From BP-191 sp035940575 (GTDB lineage: Bacteria > Actinomycetota > Actinomycetes > BP-191): a stretch of DNA of 64,000 nt. Of the stretch, positions 24,804-33,243 are shown one piece after another. The position numbers and the translations under genes are program-made. The notes beneath the pieces are model-generated. The model worked only from the letters and a program-made list of their open reading frames with translations, searched no databases and was not told the DNA's origin. Numbering within the stretch: the stretch's first letter is position 1; every line of letters starts with the position of its first letter. The DNA lies in contig DASZER010000012.1 of the NCBI GenBank assembly GCA_035940575.1, positions 1 through 64,000 of the forward strand, in the 5' to 3' direction.

Positions 24804-26389
24804 GACAGCGCCGCCTCGACCTCGCCGACGGTGAGCCACCCGCCGCCGAGCACCTTCGCGACCTGCGGCGCGAACGCCGGCGACTGGCGCACGACCTCGC
24901 GCGTCGGCCCGTCCGCCACGACCTCGCCGTCCGCGACGACGACCGTGCGGTCGGTCAGCTCGGCCGCGAGCTCCACGTCGTGCGTCGACAGCACCACCGC
25001 GTGACCTGACGTGGCGAGACGGCGGAGCAACGGCACCAGCCGCGTCTTGGCGGCGTAGTCGAGGCCGCGCGTCGGCTCGTCCAGCAGGACCAGCGGCGGC
25101 TCGCCGCCGAGGACGACGGCCAGCGCGAGCGCGAGGCGTTCGCCCTCGGACAGGTCGCTCGGGTGCCGGCCGGCGGGCAGCCACGGCGCGAGCCGGTCGA
25201 GCACCTTCGCGGTCGACCCCGCGGGCAGCCCCGCCTCGCGGTCGGCGCCCCGGCACTCGTCGGCGACGATCTCGCCGTAGAGCAGGCGGCCGGGGTCCTG
25301 CGGCACGAGCCCGACGAGCCGCGCCATCTCGCGGCCCGGCCGCCCGTGCGGCGCGACGCCGCCGACGGTGACCGTGCCGGTCGCGGGCTTGCGCAGGCCG
25401 ACGAGGTGCGAGAGCAGCGTCGTCTTGCCCGCGCCGTTGCGGCCCATCAGCGCGACGACCTCTCCGGCGCGCAGGTCGAGCGTCACGTCGCGCAGCGCGA
25501 CGAGGTCGCCGTAGCGCGCGCCGAGGCCGTTCGTGGACGCGACGACGTCGCCGGGCGCCCTCTCGGGCGGCGCCGGCGGCGGCGCGAGGCGCAGCGACGT
25601 CGCGGCCCTGCGCGCGTCGCGGATCGACAGCGGCAGCGGCGTCCAGCCCGCGAGGCGGCCGAGGCGTACGACCGGCGGCGCGACCGGCGCGGTCGCCATC
25701 ACCTCGGCGGGCGGGCCCGACACGACAGGCTCGCCGGGGCCCGCGAGCAGGACGACGCGGTCGGCGTACTGCACGACGCGTTCGAGCCGGTGCTCGGCGA
25801 GGACGACGGTGAGGCCGAGGTCGTGGACGAGGCGCTGCAGCGCGGCCAGCACGTCCTCGGCGGCCGGCGGGTCCAGCGCCGACGTCGGCTCGTCGAGGAC
25901 GAGCACGCGCGGGTGCGCGGTGAGGACCGAGCCGACGGCGACGCGTTGCTGCTGGCCGGCGGACAGCGAGGACAGCGCGCGGTTGCGCAGCTCGGCGAGG
26001 CCGAGCAGGTCGAGCACGTCCTCGACGCGACGGCGCATCGTGGCGGGGGAGAGGCCGAGGTTCTCCATCGCGTACGCAAGCTCGTCCTCGACGGTGTCCG
26101 TCACGAACCCCGCCGCCGGGTCCTGCCCCACGAACCCCACCAGGTCCGCCAGGTCGCGCGGCCGGTGCTCGCGCGTGTCGAGCCCGCCGACGGTGACGCG
26201 GCCGGAGAGCGTTCCTCCTGAGAAGTGGGGGACGAGGCCGTTGACCGCGCGCAGCAGCGTCGACTTGCCGGAGCCGGTACGCCCCACGACGAGGCACAGC
26301 TCGCCCTCGCCGATCGTGAGGTCCACGTCGCGCAGCGCCGGGGCGTCCGCGCCCGGGTAGGCGAACGTCACGCCGTCGAAGCGGATCAC
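24800..26389 (-). CDS. ECF transporter ATPase, two ABC domains in one chain
   Basis: 529 residues with two complete ABC ATPase domains, equivalent to EcfA and EcfA' fused. First domain: Walker A GRTGSGKST, signature LSAGQQQRVAVG, Walker B VLVLDEPTSALD, switch AEHRLERV. Second domain: Walker A GRNGAGKTT, a divergent signature LSEGERLALAL, Walker B LVLLDEPTRGLD, switch STHDVEL. Powers uptake through the EcfT/S membrane pair. GTG start overlaps the ecfT stop by 4 bases. Confidence 0.93.
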   Translation of the reverse strand: MIRFDGVTFAYPGADAPALRDVDLTIGEGELCLVVGRTGSGKSTLLRAVNGLVPHFSGGTLSGRVTVGGLDTREHRPRDLADLVGFVGQDPAAGFVTDTVEDELAYAMENLGLSPATMRRRVEDVLDLLGLAELRNRALSSLSAGQQQRVAVGSVLTAHPRVLVLDEPTSALDPPAAEDVLAALQRLVHDLGLTVVLAEHRLERVVQYADRVVLLAGPGEPVVSGPPAEVMATAPVAPPVVRLGRLAGWTPLPLSIRDARRAATSLRLAPPPAPPERAPGDVVASTNGLGARYGDLVALRDVTLDLRAGEVVALMGRNGAGKTTLLSHLVGLRKPATGTVTVGGVAPHGRPGREMARLVGLVPQDPGRLLYGEIVADECRGADREAGLPAGSTAKVLDRLAPWLPAGRHPSDLSEGERLALALAVVLGGEPPLVLLDEPTRGLDYAAKTRLVPLLRRLATSGHAVVLSTHDVELAAELTDRTVVVADGEVVADGPTREVVRQSPAFAPQVAKVLGGGWLTVGEVEAALS

Positions 26390-27465
26390 GCCGGCACCGT
26401 ACGCAACGCCATCCGCGGCACGCTGGCCGGCGGCCGGGGCGCGACGAACGCCGGCGCCAGCGCCGCGACGATGCCCGCCACGGCGAGCAGCGGGACGGCC
26501 GGCCAGGCGAGCGGGTTCGTGGACGGGTGCAACGCCGTGTCGTCGGCGAGCGACAGCACGACCGGCGCGACGAGCCCCGCCGCGACGACCACCCACTCGG
26601 GCCAGCGCCACACGTCGGGGCGGTAGCGCGAGCGGCCGCTGCGCCGCGACCCGAGCACCAGCGACCCGGCGAGCAGCAGCGCGCCGAGCGCCATCGCGGG
26701 GAAGCCGAGCGGCGCGGGCGCCGTCGAGTCGAGCAGGCCGTACGTGCCCACGGACACGGCGAGCAGCCCGCCGAACATCGCCGCCGCCGCGCCCCGCGAC
26801 GCGCCGCCGGTGGAGCGGCCGTAGCCGCGCGCGTCCATCGACGCGGCGAGCGCGACCGAGCGGGTGAGCGCGCCTTCGAGGACCGGGATCACGACGCCCT
26901 TGAGGCCCGCGGGCCCGCGCACCGCGCGGCCGCGCAGCCGGCGCGCCTCGCGTACCGCCTGCGCCGAGACGAGCGCCTGCGGCGCGAAGCTCAGTGCCAC
27001 CGTGACCGCGACGCCCGCCTCGTACAGCGCGCCGGGCAGCGCGCGCAGGAGGCGGTACGGGCTCGCGAGCGCGTTGGCCGCGCCGACGCAGGCGAGCAGC
27101 ACGCCCAGGCGCAGGCCGTCGTACACCTGCGCCACGACCGCCTCGGCCGTCACGGGGCCGCCGAGGCGGATGCCCGCGAGCCACCGAGGCGCGGGGACGC
27201 TCGGCAGCGTGAACAGCACGTGGCCGGGCAGCGGCTGGCCGAACACCACCTGGATCGCCATGCGGATCGCGAGCACGAACAGGCCGAGCTTGAGGAACGT
27301 CCCGTACGCCCTGCTCCACGGCGCGTCGCCGCGGCGCGCCGCGACGACGTAGCCCGCGACGCCGACGACGAGCAGCAGCAGCACGGGGTTGGTGGTGCGG
27401 GTCGCGGCGACGCCGAGGCCGACGGCCCAGAGCCACCACGCGCCGGGGTGGAGGTGGCGTGGCAT
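26386..27465 (-). CDS. ecfT: ECF transporter transmembrane component EcfT
   Basis: 359-residue membrane protein. It has the EcfT coupling motif SMDARGYGR (Ala-Arg-Gly), which contacts the ATPases, preceded by the cytoplasmic helical segment VREARRLRGRAVRGP. N-terminal membrane helices include NPVLLLLVVGVAGYVVAAR; an extra C-terminal helix pair makes it longer than the usual ~265 residues. The ATG shares one base with the stop of the DUF4430 gene (TGATG), implying coupled translation. Confidence 0.92.
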   Translation of the reverse strand: MPRHLHPGAWWLWAVGLGVAATRTTNPVLLLLVVGVAGYVVAARRGDAPWSRAYGTFLKLGLFVLAIRMAIQVVFGQPLPGHVLFTLPSVPAPRWLAGIRLGGPVTAEAVVAQVYDGLRLGVLLACVGAANALASPYRLLRALPGALYEAGVAVTVALSFAPQALVSAQAVREARRLRGRAVRGPAGLKGVVIPVLEGALTRSVALAASMDARGYGRSTGGASRGAAAAMFGGLLAVSVGTYGLLDSTAPAPLGFPAMALGALLLAGSLVLGSRRSGRSRYRPDVWRWPEWVVVAAGLVAPVVLSLADDTALHPSTNPLAWPAVPLLAVAGIVAALAPAFVAPRPPASVPRMALRTVPA

Positions 27466-28334
27466 CAGGGGGCGCGCCTCGCGCGGTACGCGCCCGCCCC
27501 GATCAGCGCGGCCGCGAGCAGCACGCCGGCGACGGCACCCCAGGGGAGCTCGCTCTCGTTCCCTGGGAACGCAGGGAGCGCCTCGCCCTCGCCGCTCACG
27601 TCATCCGGCCCGTCCGTCCCGTCCGTCCCGGAGGCGGCGGGCGTGGTGGACGCGGCCGTGGCGGTGCCGGACACGCTGCCCGCCGCGCTCGCCGTCGGGC
27701 GGCCCGTCGTTCCTGGGGTCGTCCCGGGCCCGGTCGCCGTCGCCCCCGGAGGTGCGGCCGTCGCGCCGCCGGTCGCCCCCGCACGTCCGGTCCCCGCCGT
27801 CCCCGCCGGAGCCGCCGTGCGCGTCGCGCCGGGCGTCGCGCGCGGCGGTGCCGTCGGCGGGCGGGTCGTGGGCGCGGGGTACGACGGGTTCGCGCGCGGC
27901 GCGCGCTTCGTCTCGAACTCGTGGTACCTGAACCCGATCGGGTCGGGGTGCCCGTCCCTGTCCGCGTCGCGGACGGTGTAGGAGTCCACGCCCAGCGACG
28001 AGTACGTCCACCTCCCGTCCACCCACAGCCACAGCGACCAGTACGGCTCCGTGCCGTGGTCGCCGCAGCCCGACTCGGGGTAGCCGTCGATCGCGCAGAG
28101 GAAGTTGCCCCGGTAGCGCGGCGCGGGCGCGCCGATCGCCGACGCGCGCGCGGCCAGCACCTCGGCGGCCGTGCCCGAGGACGAGACGCACGTGGTGTTC
28201 GGCGACGACGAGGGCGCGCCGCCGAGGGTGCCGTAGTCGACGACCACCCTGACGCACTCCGCCGCCGACGCCGCCGGCAGCGGCAGGGCCCACAGCCCCG
28301 CCGCCGCCAGAACCGCGCCGAACGCCGTACGCAC
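27465..28334 (-). CDS. Membrane-anchored DUF4430 protein (transcobalamin C-domain-like)
   Basis: 289 residues. Signal peptide (TAFGAVLAAAGLWALPLPAA), then a ~110-residue DUF4430 domain: the hallmark aromatic core is YWSLWLWVDGRWTYSSLGVD, with four Cys nearby. DUF4430 is the fold of the small C-terminal beta-domain of transcobalamin and intrinsic factor. A ~120-residue Pro/Thr/Ala/Gly stalk follows, then a C-terminal helix (LPWGAVAGVLLAAALIGAGA) and a basic tail, so the domain is displayed outside the cell. The GTG start shares one base with the upstream stop (TAGTG). Proposed to close over a corrinoid held by the alpha-barrel protein encoded just upstream; binding is inferred. Confidence 0.82.
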   Translation of the reverse strand: MRTAFGAVLAAAGLWALPLPAASAAECVRVVVDYGTLGGAPSSSPNTTCVSSSGTAAEVLAARASAIGAPAPRYRGNFLCAIDGYPESGCGDHGTEPYWSLWLWVDGRWTYSSLGVDSYTVRDADRDGHPDPIGFRYHEFETKRAPRANPSYPAPTTRPPTAPPRATPGATRTAAPAGTAGTGRAGATGGATAAPPGATATGPGTTPGTTGRPTASAAGSVSGTATAASTTPAASGTDGTDGPDDVSGEGEALPAFPGNESELPWGAVAGVLLAAALIGAGAYRARRAP

Positions 28335-29605
28335 TAGCGCACCGCCCTCCGGCGCGCCCACGTCGCGCCGCCCATCGCGAGGACGCCGTAGCCGACGAGC
28401 CCGAGCCCGAAGACCACCTGGCCCGTCGCGTCCCACGGCTTCTCACCGACGCCGCCCGTGGCGGGCAGCTCCGGCACCGGCGCGGGCCGTACGACGCGCG
28501 TCGGCGCCGCGGACGGCGTGACCGACGGCACCGGGGCCGCGGTCGGCGCGACCGTCGCGCTCGGCGTCGCGACCGGCGCGGCGGGCAGCAGGGGAAGCGT
28601 GCTCGCCAGCGTCGCCTGCTGGATCGGGTACGGCTTGCCCATCAGCGCGGGGACCGCCTGCGCGGTCGCGAACGCGTTCGCCTTGAGCGGCGACCCGGGC
28701 TGGAACGCCAGCGCCCCCGCCGTCGCTGCGGGCGGGTTGCCGAGCTGGAGCGAGAGCAGGAAGTCGTACGGCGTGCCGTCCGGAGCCGCCCAGTCGCCGA
28801 GGTCCTCGCCGAGCGCGATGAGCGCCTGGATCGCGAGCGCGGTCGAGTTGGCGTCGGAGTCGAAGCCCGGGACGAACGCGAAGCCGCCGTCGTCGTTCTG
28901 CGCCTCGGCCAGGAAGTCCAGCGCGTCGTGCGCCGGCGTCTCGCCCAGCGCGACGAGCGCCTGCGTGGCGAGCGCGGTGCCGTTGCTGTCCTCGCCGACG
29001 AACGTGTTGAAGTCGAACGCCGGGCACTCCGCGCCCTCCGGGCGGTTGCCCATCCAGCCGCCGTCGGAGCACTGCTCGCCGACGAGCCACGCCACCGCGT
29101 CGGCGTCGGTCGTGCCCGCCGCGTCGAGGGCGAGCAGGGCGAGCGCCTGGCGGTACGTGCCGTCGTACGTCGCGTCCTGCGACCCGAACAGCCCCGCGTC
29201 GTCGCCGGTCGTCCGCTTCGTCGCGAGCAGCCGCGTGACGAGCGACGACGTGTCGAGGCCGCGCGCCTCGCCGACGAGGATCAGCAGCGCCAGCGCGCCG
29301 GGCACGTCGTCGGCGTCGGGGGACACGAACTCCTCGACGTGCGCGAACAGGTACGACGTCGCCTCGGCCGCCTGCGCCTCGCCGACCTCGGCGGCGACGA
29401 GCGCGAGGACGGCGTAGGCCGTCGTGCTGTAGTCGGCACCGCCGAGCGACGGGACGTAGCCCGTCGGGTCCATGGTGCGGCCGAGCCAGCCGGCCGCGTA
29501 CGTGCCTGCGGTCTCCGGCGCGATCTCCGCGCGCGCGGTGCCGGCGAGCATGCCCGTGAGCGCGAGTCCCGCGCCGAGCGTGGTGAGGAGCGAGCGACGG
29601 AGCAC
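28334..29605 (-). CDS. LPATG-anchored alpha/alpha-barrel protein (transcobalamin N-domain-like)
   Basis: 423 residues. Signal peptide (TTLGAGLALTGMLAGTARA), then ~300 residues of helical repeats of the prenyltransferase/squalene-oxidase type, with a recurring ST-A-x-A-x-x-A-L-x-A-L pattern (YSTTAYAVLAL, SNGTALATQALVAL, ANSTALAIQALIAL). The N-domain of transcobalamin and intrinsic factor has this alpha6/alpha6 barrel. A Pro/Thr/Ala stalk leads to a sortase signal LPATG, a membrane helix (VVFGLGLVGYGVLAMGG) and an RRR tail, so it is probably linked to the cell wall. GTG start at 29605 with GGAAGGGA upstream. First gene after the B12 riboswitch. An enzymatic prenyltransferase role is unlikely given secretion. 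Confidence 0.83.
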   Translation of the reverse strand: MLRRSLLTTLGAGLALTGMLAGTARAEIAPETAGTYAAGWLGRTMDPTGYVPSLGGADYSTTAYAVLALVAAEVGEAQAAEATSYLFAHVEEFVSPDADDVPGALALLILVGEARGLDTSSLVTRLLATKRTTGDDAGLFGSQDATYDGTYRQALALLALDAAGTTDADAVAWLVGEQCSDGGWMGNRPEGAECPAFDFNTFVGEDSNGTALATQALVALGETPAHDALDFLAEAQNDDGGFAFVPGFDSDANSTALAIQALIALGEDLGDWAAPDGTPYDFLLSLQLGNPPAATAGALAFQPGSPLKANAFATAQAVPALMGKPYPIQQATLASTLPLLPAAPVATPSATVAPTAAPVPSVTPSAAPTRVVRPAPVPELPATGGVGEKPWDATGQVVFGLGLVGYGVLAMGGATWARRRAVR

Positions 29606-29658
29606 CCGTGTGTCCCTTCCGAGTCGGTACGGAGCAGCCGACCCGGGGAGAACGACGA

Positions 29659-29689
29659 CGCCCCCGGCGCACGCGTGCGCGAGGGGGCG
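29659..29689 (-). promoter_or_regulatory. Strong hairpin overlapping the B12 box (expression platform)
   Basis: CGCCCCC (29659-29665) pairs with GGGGGCG (29683-29689) and encloses the self-complementary GCGCACGCGTGCGC (29667-29680). The outer stem uses the last bases of the riboswitch B12 box, so aptamer folding and this hairpin should compete. No U-tract follows, so control is more likely at translation or through Rho than by an intrinsic terminator. A second small stem (GUCGG/CCGAC) lies just before the Shine-Dalgarno. Confidence 0.6.
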
Positions 29690-29850
29690 GTATCGGGCTT
29701 TCGACCCGGGCTCCTGCCCCGCATTCCACGACGGTTGTCAGTGGAGCCAATGCGCCGTCCGCGGGCGTTCCGGCTCGCCGCCGTGTCACGGACACGGGGC
29801 CTACGGTTGCGGGTCAGCGCCGGACTTGGACCGGCTTCCCCCGCGGGAGA
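29683..29850 (-). promoter_or_regulatory. Cobalamin riboswitch
   Basis: Read on the minus strand, the 5' part has GGGGGAAGCCGG, then UCCAAGUCCGG, then the highly conserved GCUGACCCGCAACCGUA (29818-29802). About 100 bases later comes the B12 box AAAGCCCGAUACCGCCCC (29702-29685). Order, spacing and conserved bases match the Rfam cobalamin aptamer. It lies in the leader of the transcobalamin-like gene, 80 bases before its GTG, and so should repress the whole eight-gene operon when adenosylcobalamin is plentiful. The promoter is presumably between 29850 and 29906. Apart from this element the 300-base gap between the divergent genes contains no other gene that I can support. Confidence 0.9.
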
Positions 29851-29906
29851 CGCGCGATGTGGAGTTGTCGCGGCGACAGTACACCGCTCGCGTAGCCTCC
29901 GTCGGT

Positions 29907-30086
29907 ATGGCCTGGAAGTGGACGTACGACACCGGCGGCGAGAGCGGCGAGCTCCCCTCGCAGGCGGACGCGGAGGCGTGGCTCGGGGAGGCGTGGCGCG
30001 ACCTGCTCGACTCGGGCGTCAAGGCCGTGACCCTGCGCGAGGACGACAGGGACGTGTACGGCCCGATGAGCCTCGAACCGGCCTAG
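29907..30086 (+). CDS. Small conserved protein, 59 aa
   Basis: Acidic soluble protein (MAWKWTYDTGGESG...), with the pattern SQADAEAWLGEAWRDLLDSG, a likely single helix, and a short C-terminal strand. Similar 60-residue proteins are widespread in actinomycetes but uncharacterised (from memory). Divergent from the B12 operon; its stop shares CTAG with the convergent membrane protein gene. Confidence 0.75.
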   Translation: MAWKWTYDTGGESGELPSQADAEAWLGEAWRDLLDSGVKAVTLREDDRDVYGPMSLEPA

Positions 30087-30376
30087 CGCTGCAGCAGCAC
30101 CGCGAGCAGCACGGCCGCCCAGAGCAGCGCGCCGAGCGCGGTCATGGCCCGCGACGGGCGGGTGAACGGCGTCCTCCGCTCGCGGGGCACGGCGAGCACG
30201 TACGACGCGTGCACCGCCGCCCACACGATCGCGAGCGAGCCGACGACGTTGAGCGGCGTCGGCAGCCAGACGTAGCCGACCCACCCGCCGCCGAACGCGT
30301 ACGCCACCAGCAGCGACAGGGCGACCAGCGCGACGCCGAACGCCCCGCCGAGCACGCCGCGTGCCGCGCGGCTCAT
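30083..30376 (-). CDS. Small integral membrane protein, 97 aa
   Basis: Three predicted membrane helices (LGGAFGVALVALSLLVAYAF, NVVGSLAIVWAAVHASYVLA, ALGALLWAAVLLAVLL) separated by a short basic loop (PRERRTPFTRPSR). The ATG overlaps the stop of the DUF3043 gene by 4 bases, so the two are coupled. Family not recognised. Confidence 0.75.
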   Translation of the reverse strand: MSRAARGVLGGAFGVALVALSLLVAYAFGGGWVGYVWLPTPLNVVGSLAIVWAAVHASYVLAVPRERRTPFTRPSRAMTALGALLWAAVLLAVLLQR

Positions 30377-30894
30377 CGCGTGCCCGGCTCGGTGCGCGGG
30401 CGCGGCAGGCGGCTTCGGCGGAACTGCATGTTGCGCGCCGTGCCGTACCAGATCAGCGCCTTCTCGGCCTCGCGGGTGCCCTGGGGGTACGCCTGCCGCA
30501 GCGCGCGCCGCACGGAACGCCGCGCCGCGACGAGGTCGCCGAGCAGCAGCAGCACGACGATCGGCAGCGTGAGCGTCCCGAACGCCCGCGCCACCGGCGA
30601 CGCCGTGATCGACAGGACCGCGCCGACGGCCCAGACCGGCAGCGCGTACATCCAGTACGGCCGCCGCGCGTCGATCACGTCGCGCACCAGCGCGCGCTCG
30701 GGGCCCGCCGCGATCGCGGGGTAGTTGCGCTCGTCGCCATTGCGCATCGCCTCGCGCTGGCGGCGGCGCTCGTCGGCCGAGGCCGAGCGGGACGCCTTCA
30801 TCGTCTCGCGGGTGCGCGGCTGGACGAGCGGCTTGCGCCGCGCCGCCTCGCGCTCGGACCGCTTCGGCGTGGGGCGGCCCTTGGTCTGCGTCAT
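30373..30894 (-). CDS. DUF3043 membrane protein
   Basis: 173 residues. A long basic N-terminal tail (PTPKRSEREAARRKPLVQPR), the signature ERALVRDVIDARRPYWMYALP, and two membrane helices (LPVWAVGAVLSIT and FGTLTLPIVVLLLLGDLVAA). This is the actinobacterial DUF3043 family, the counterpart of M. tuberculosis Rv2206, which also lies between glycerate kinase and cobT there (from memory). Function unknown. Lies directly downstream of nadA on the same strand with no gap. Confidence 0.88.
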   Translation of the reverse strand: MTQTKGRPTPKRSEREAARRKPLVQPRTRETMKASRSASADERRRQREAMRNGDERNYPAIAAGPERALVRDVIDARRPYWMYALPVWAVGAVLSITASPVARAFGTLTLPIVVLLLLGDLVAARRSVRRALRQAYPQGTREAEKALIWYGTARNMQFRRSRLPRPRTEPGTR

Positions 30895-32076
30895 TCAGTC
30901 ACCCATCGCCGGCGCGTCGCGCAGCGCGAGCATCCGGTCGAGCGCGACCCGCGCCCACTGCCGCGTCTCCGCGTCGACCACGATCTCGTTGACGACGGTG
31001 CCCTCGACCAGGCTCTCGAGCGCCCACACGAGGTGGGGGAGGTCGATGCGGTTCATCGTCGAGCAGAAGCACACGGTCTTGTCGAGGTACGTGATCGGCT
31101 TGTCCGGGTGCTCGTGCGCGAGCCGGTTGACGAGGTTGAGCTCGGTGCCGATCGCGAACGCCGTCCCGCTCGGCGCCTCGCGGACGGTCTTGATGATGAA
31201 CTCCGTCGACCCCACCAGGTCCGCGGCCTGCACGACCTCGTAGCGGCACTCCGGGTGCACGAGGACGGTCACGCCGGGAACGCGCTCGCGGACGTCGGTC
31301 ACGCACTCGTACGTGAAGCGCCCGTGCACCGAGCAGTGGCCGGCCCAGAGGATCACCTTCGCCGCGCGGAGCTGCTCGGCGGTGAGGCCGCCGTTCTCGC
31401 GGCGCGGGTTCCACAGCACGCAGTCGTCCAGCGACAGGCCGAGCTCGCGGACGGCGGTGTTGCGGCCGAGGTGCTGGTCGGGGAGGAAGAGGATCTTCGA
31501 GCCCTCGCCGAACGCCCACTCCATCGCCTTGCGCGCGTTGGACGACGTGCAGACGGCGCCGCCGTGGCGGCCGGTGAACGCCTTGATGTCGGCGGAGGAG
31601 TTCATGTACGTCAGCGGCACCACGTCGTCGGCGATGCCGGCGTCGGTCAGCGCGTCCCAGCAGTCCTCCACCTGGTCGATCGCGGCCATGTCGGCCATGG
31701 AGCAGCCGGCCGCGAGGTCGGGGAGGATCACCCGCTGGCGCTCGTTCGTGAGGATGTCGGCGGACTCGGCCATGAAGTGCACGCCGCAGAACACGACGTA
31801 CTCCGCGTCGGGCCGCGCCGCCGCCTCCTGCGCGAGCTTGAACGAGTCCCCGGTCACGTCGGCGAACTGGATGACCTCGTCGCGCTGGTAGTGGTGCCCG
31901 AGCACGAACAGCCGGTCGCCCAGCCTCTCCTTCGCGGCCCGCGCGCGCTCGACCAGCGACGGGTCGCTGGCGGCCGGCAGGTCGCCGGGGCAGACGGTGC
32001 CGCGCTCGCTGTCGGCGAGCGCCTCGCGCCCGAGCAGCAGCAGGGCCACGGGCGTCGGGGCGGGGGCGGTGGTCAC
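30895..32076 (-). CDS. nadA: Quinolinate synthase A
   Basis: Condenses iminoaspartate with dihydroxyacetone phosphate to quinolinate in de novo NAD synthesis, using a [4Fe-4S] cluster. 393 residues with the triplicated NadA fold; Cys ligands are in VVFCGVHFMAESADI, VLVHPECRYEV and KTVCFCSTMNRI; substrate motifs LGHHYQRDEV and DLAAGCSMAD are intact. GTG start. nadB and nadC are not in the window, so quinolinate synthesis must use an L-aspartate oxidase or dehydrogenase encoded elsewhere. Divergent from the glycerate kinase gene with a 72-base gap. Confidence 0.95.
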   Translation of the reverse strand: MTTAPAPTPVALLLLGREALADSERGTVCPGDLPAASDPSLVERARAAKERLGDRLFVLGHHYQRDEVIQFADVTGDSFKLAQEAAARPDAEYVVFCGVHFMAESADILTNERQRVILPDLAAGCSMADMAAIDQVEDCWDALTDAGIADDVVPLTYMNSSADIKAFTGRHGGAVCTSSNARKAMEWAFGEGSKILFLPDQHLGRNTAVRELGLSLDDCVLWNPRRENGGLTAEQLRAAKVILWAGHCSVHGRFTYECVTDVRERVPGVTVLVHPECRYEVVQAADLVGSTEFIIKTVREAPSGTAFAIGTELNLVNRLAHEHPDKPITYLDKTVCFCSTMNRIDLPHLVWALESLVEGTVVNEIVVDAETRQWARVALDRMLALRDAPAMGD

Positions 32077-32148
32077 GGTCGCAGAGTCTCCCACGCACGG
32101 TGCAACGCACCCCTCCGCCCGAGGCTTCCCGGTGCCAGACTCCGGGTC

Positions 32149-33243
32149 ATGCGGGTGCTGATCGCGCCGGACTCGTTCAGCGGGACGCTGTCCGCGCGCG
32201 CCGCCGCCGACGCGATCGCGGCGGGCTGGCGCCACCGCAGGCCCGGCGACGTGCTCGACGTGCTGCCGGTCGCCGACGGCGGCCTCGGCACCGTGGACGT
32301 CCTCGCGCACCTCGGCTCCCCGCGTACCGCCGCCGTCGAGGACGCCCTCGGCCGCCGCGTCGAGGCGACCTGGCTGCGCCTCGGCGACACCGCCGTCGTG
32401 GAGTCGGCGACGGCGTGCGGCCGCGACCTGCTGCCGTCCCCCTCGCCGCTGGCCGCGTCCTCGTCGGGCGTCGGCGAGCTGGTGTGCGCGGCGCTCGGCG
32501 AGGACGTACGCCGCGTCGTCGTCGGCGTCGGCAACACCGCCTGCACCGACGGCGGCGCCGGGCTCGCGCAGGCGCTCGGCGCGTGGCTGCTCGGCGAGGA
32601 CGGGCACCCGCTCGACCCCGGCGGCGCCGCCCTCGCGCGGCTCGCGCGGGTCGAGCGTTCCGACCTCGACCCGCGACTCGGGTCGGTCTCGGTCGTCGCC
32701 GCGTGCGACGTCGACGCGCCGCTGCTCGGGCCCGAGGGCGCGGCGCGCGGCTACGGCCCGCAGAAGGGCGCGACGCCCGCCGACGTCGACGCGCTGGAGG
32801 CGGCGCTGGCCCGCTACGCCGCCCTGGCCGGCGGCGACCCGGACGCGCCCGGCGCGGGGGCGGGCGGTGGGCTCGGCTACGGCCTCGCGACGTTCGCGGG
32901 CGCCACGCTCGCTCGCGGGGCGGACGTCGTGCTCGACCTGCTCGGGCTCGCCGCGCGCGTGCCGCGCGCCGACCTCGTCGTGACGGGGGAGGGGTCGTTC
33001 GACTGGCAGTCGCTGCGCGGCAAGGCGCCCGCCGCCGTCGCCCGCGCGGCGGCCGCGGAGGGCGTCGCGTGCGTCGTGATCGCGGGGCAGGTGGGCGTCG
33101 GGCGGCGCGAGCTCGGCGCGCACGGCGTCGACGCGGCGTACGCGCTCGCCGACGTCGCGGGCTCCGTCGAGGAGGCCGAGGCCGACGCGGCAGGCTGGCT
33201 CGCCGAGGTCGCCGCCTCGGTCGCCGGCGAGTGGTCGCGCTAG
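32149..33243 (+). CDS. Glycerate kinase
   Basis: Phosphorylates D-glycerate with ATP, feeding glycerate from glyoxylate or serine breakdown into glycolysis. 364 residues of the GlxK/GarK family: N-terminal VLIAPDSFSGTLSARAAADA, the VVGVGNTACTDGGAGLAQAL nucleotide/substrate region, and VTGEGSFDWQSLRGKAP in the C-terminal half (family consensus TGEGxxDxQSLxGKxP). Its stop shares CTAG with the convergent lipoprotein gene. A glycerate kinase is also found beside the HesB gene in M. tuberculosis (Rv2205c), supporting common ancestry of the region. Confidence 0.92.
   Translation: MRVLIAPDSFSGTLSARAAADAIAAGWRHRRPGDVLDVLPVADGGLGTVDVLAHLGSPRTAAVEDALGRRVEATWLRLGDTAVVESATACGRDLLPSPSPLAASSSGVGELVCAALGEDVRRVVVGVGNTACTDGGAGLAQALGAWLLGEDGHPLDPGGAALARLARVERSDLDPRLGSVSVVAACDVDAPLLGPEGAARGYGPQKGATPADVDALEAALARYAALAGGDPDAPGAGAGGGLGYGLATFAGATLARGADVVLDLLGLAARVPRADLVVTGEGSFDWQSLRGKAPAAVARAAAAEGVACVVIAGQVGVGRRELGAHGVDAAYALADVAGSVEEAEADAAGWLAEVAASVAGEWSR

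Noticed and set aside
29667..29680. GCGCACGCGTGCGC palindrome as a protein operator
   Set aside because: It sits inside the larger hairpin next to the B12 box, which is better explained as part of the riboswitch expression platform.
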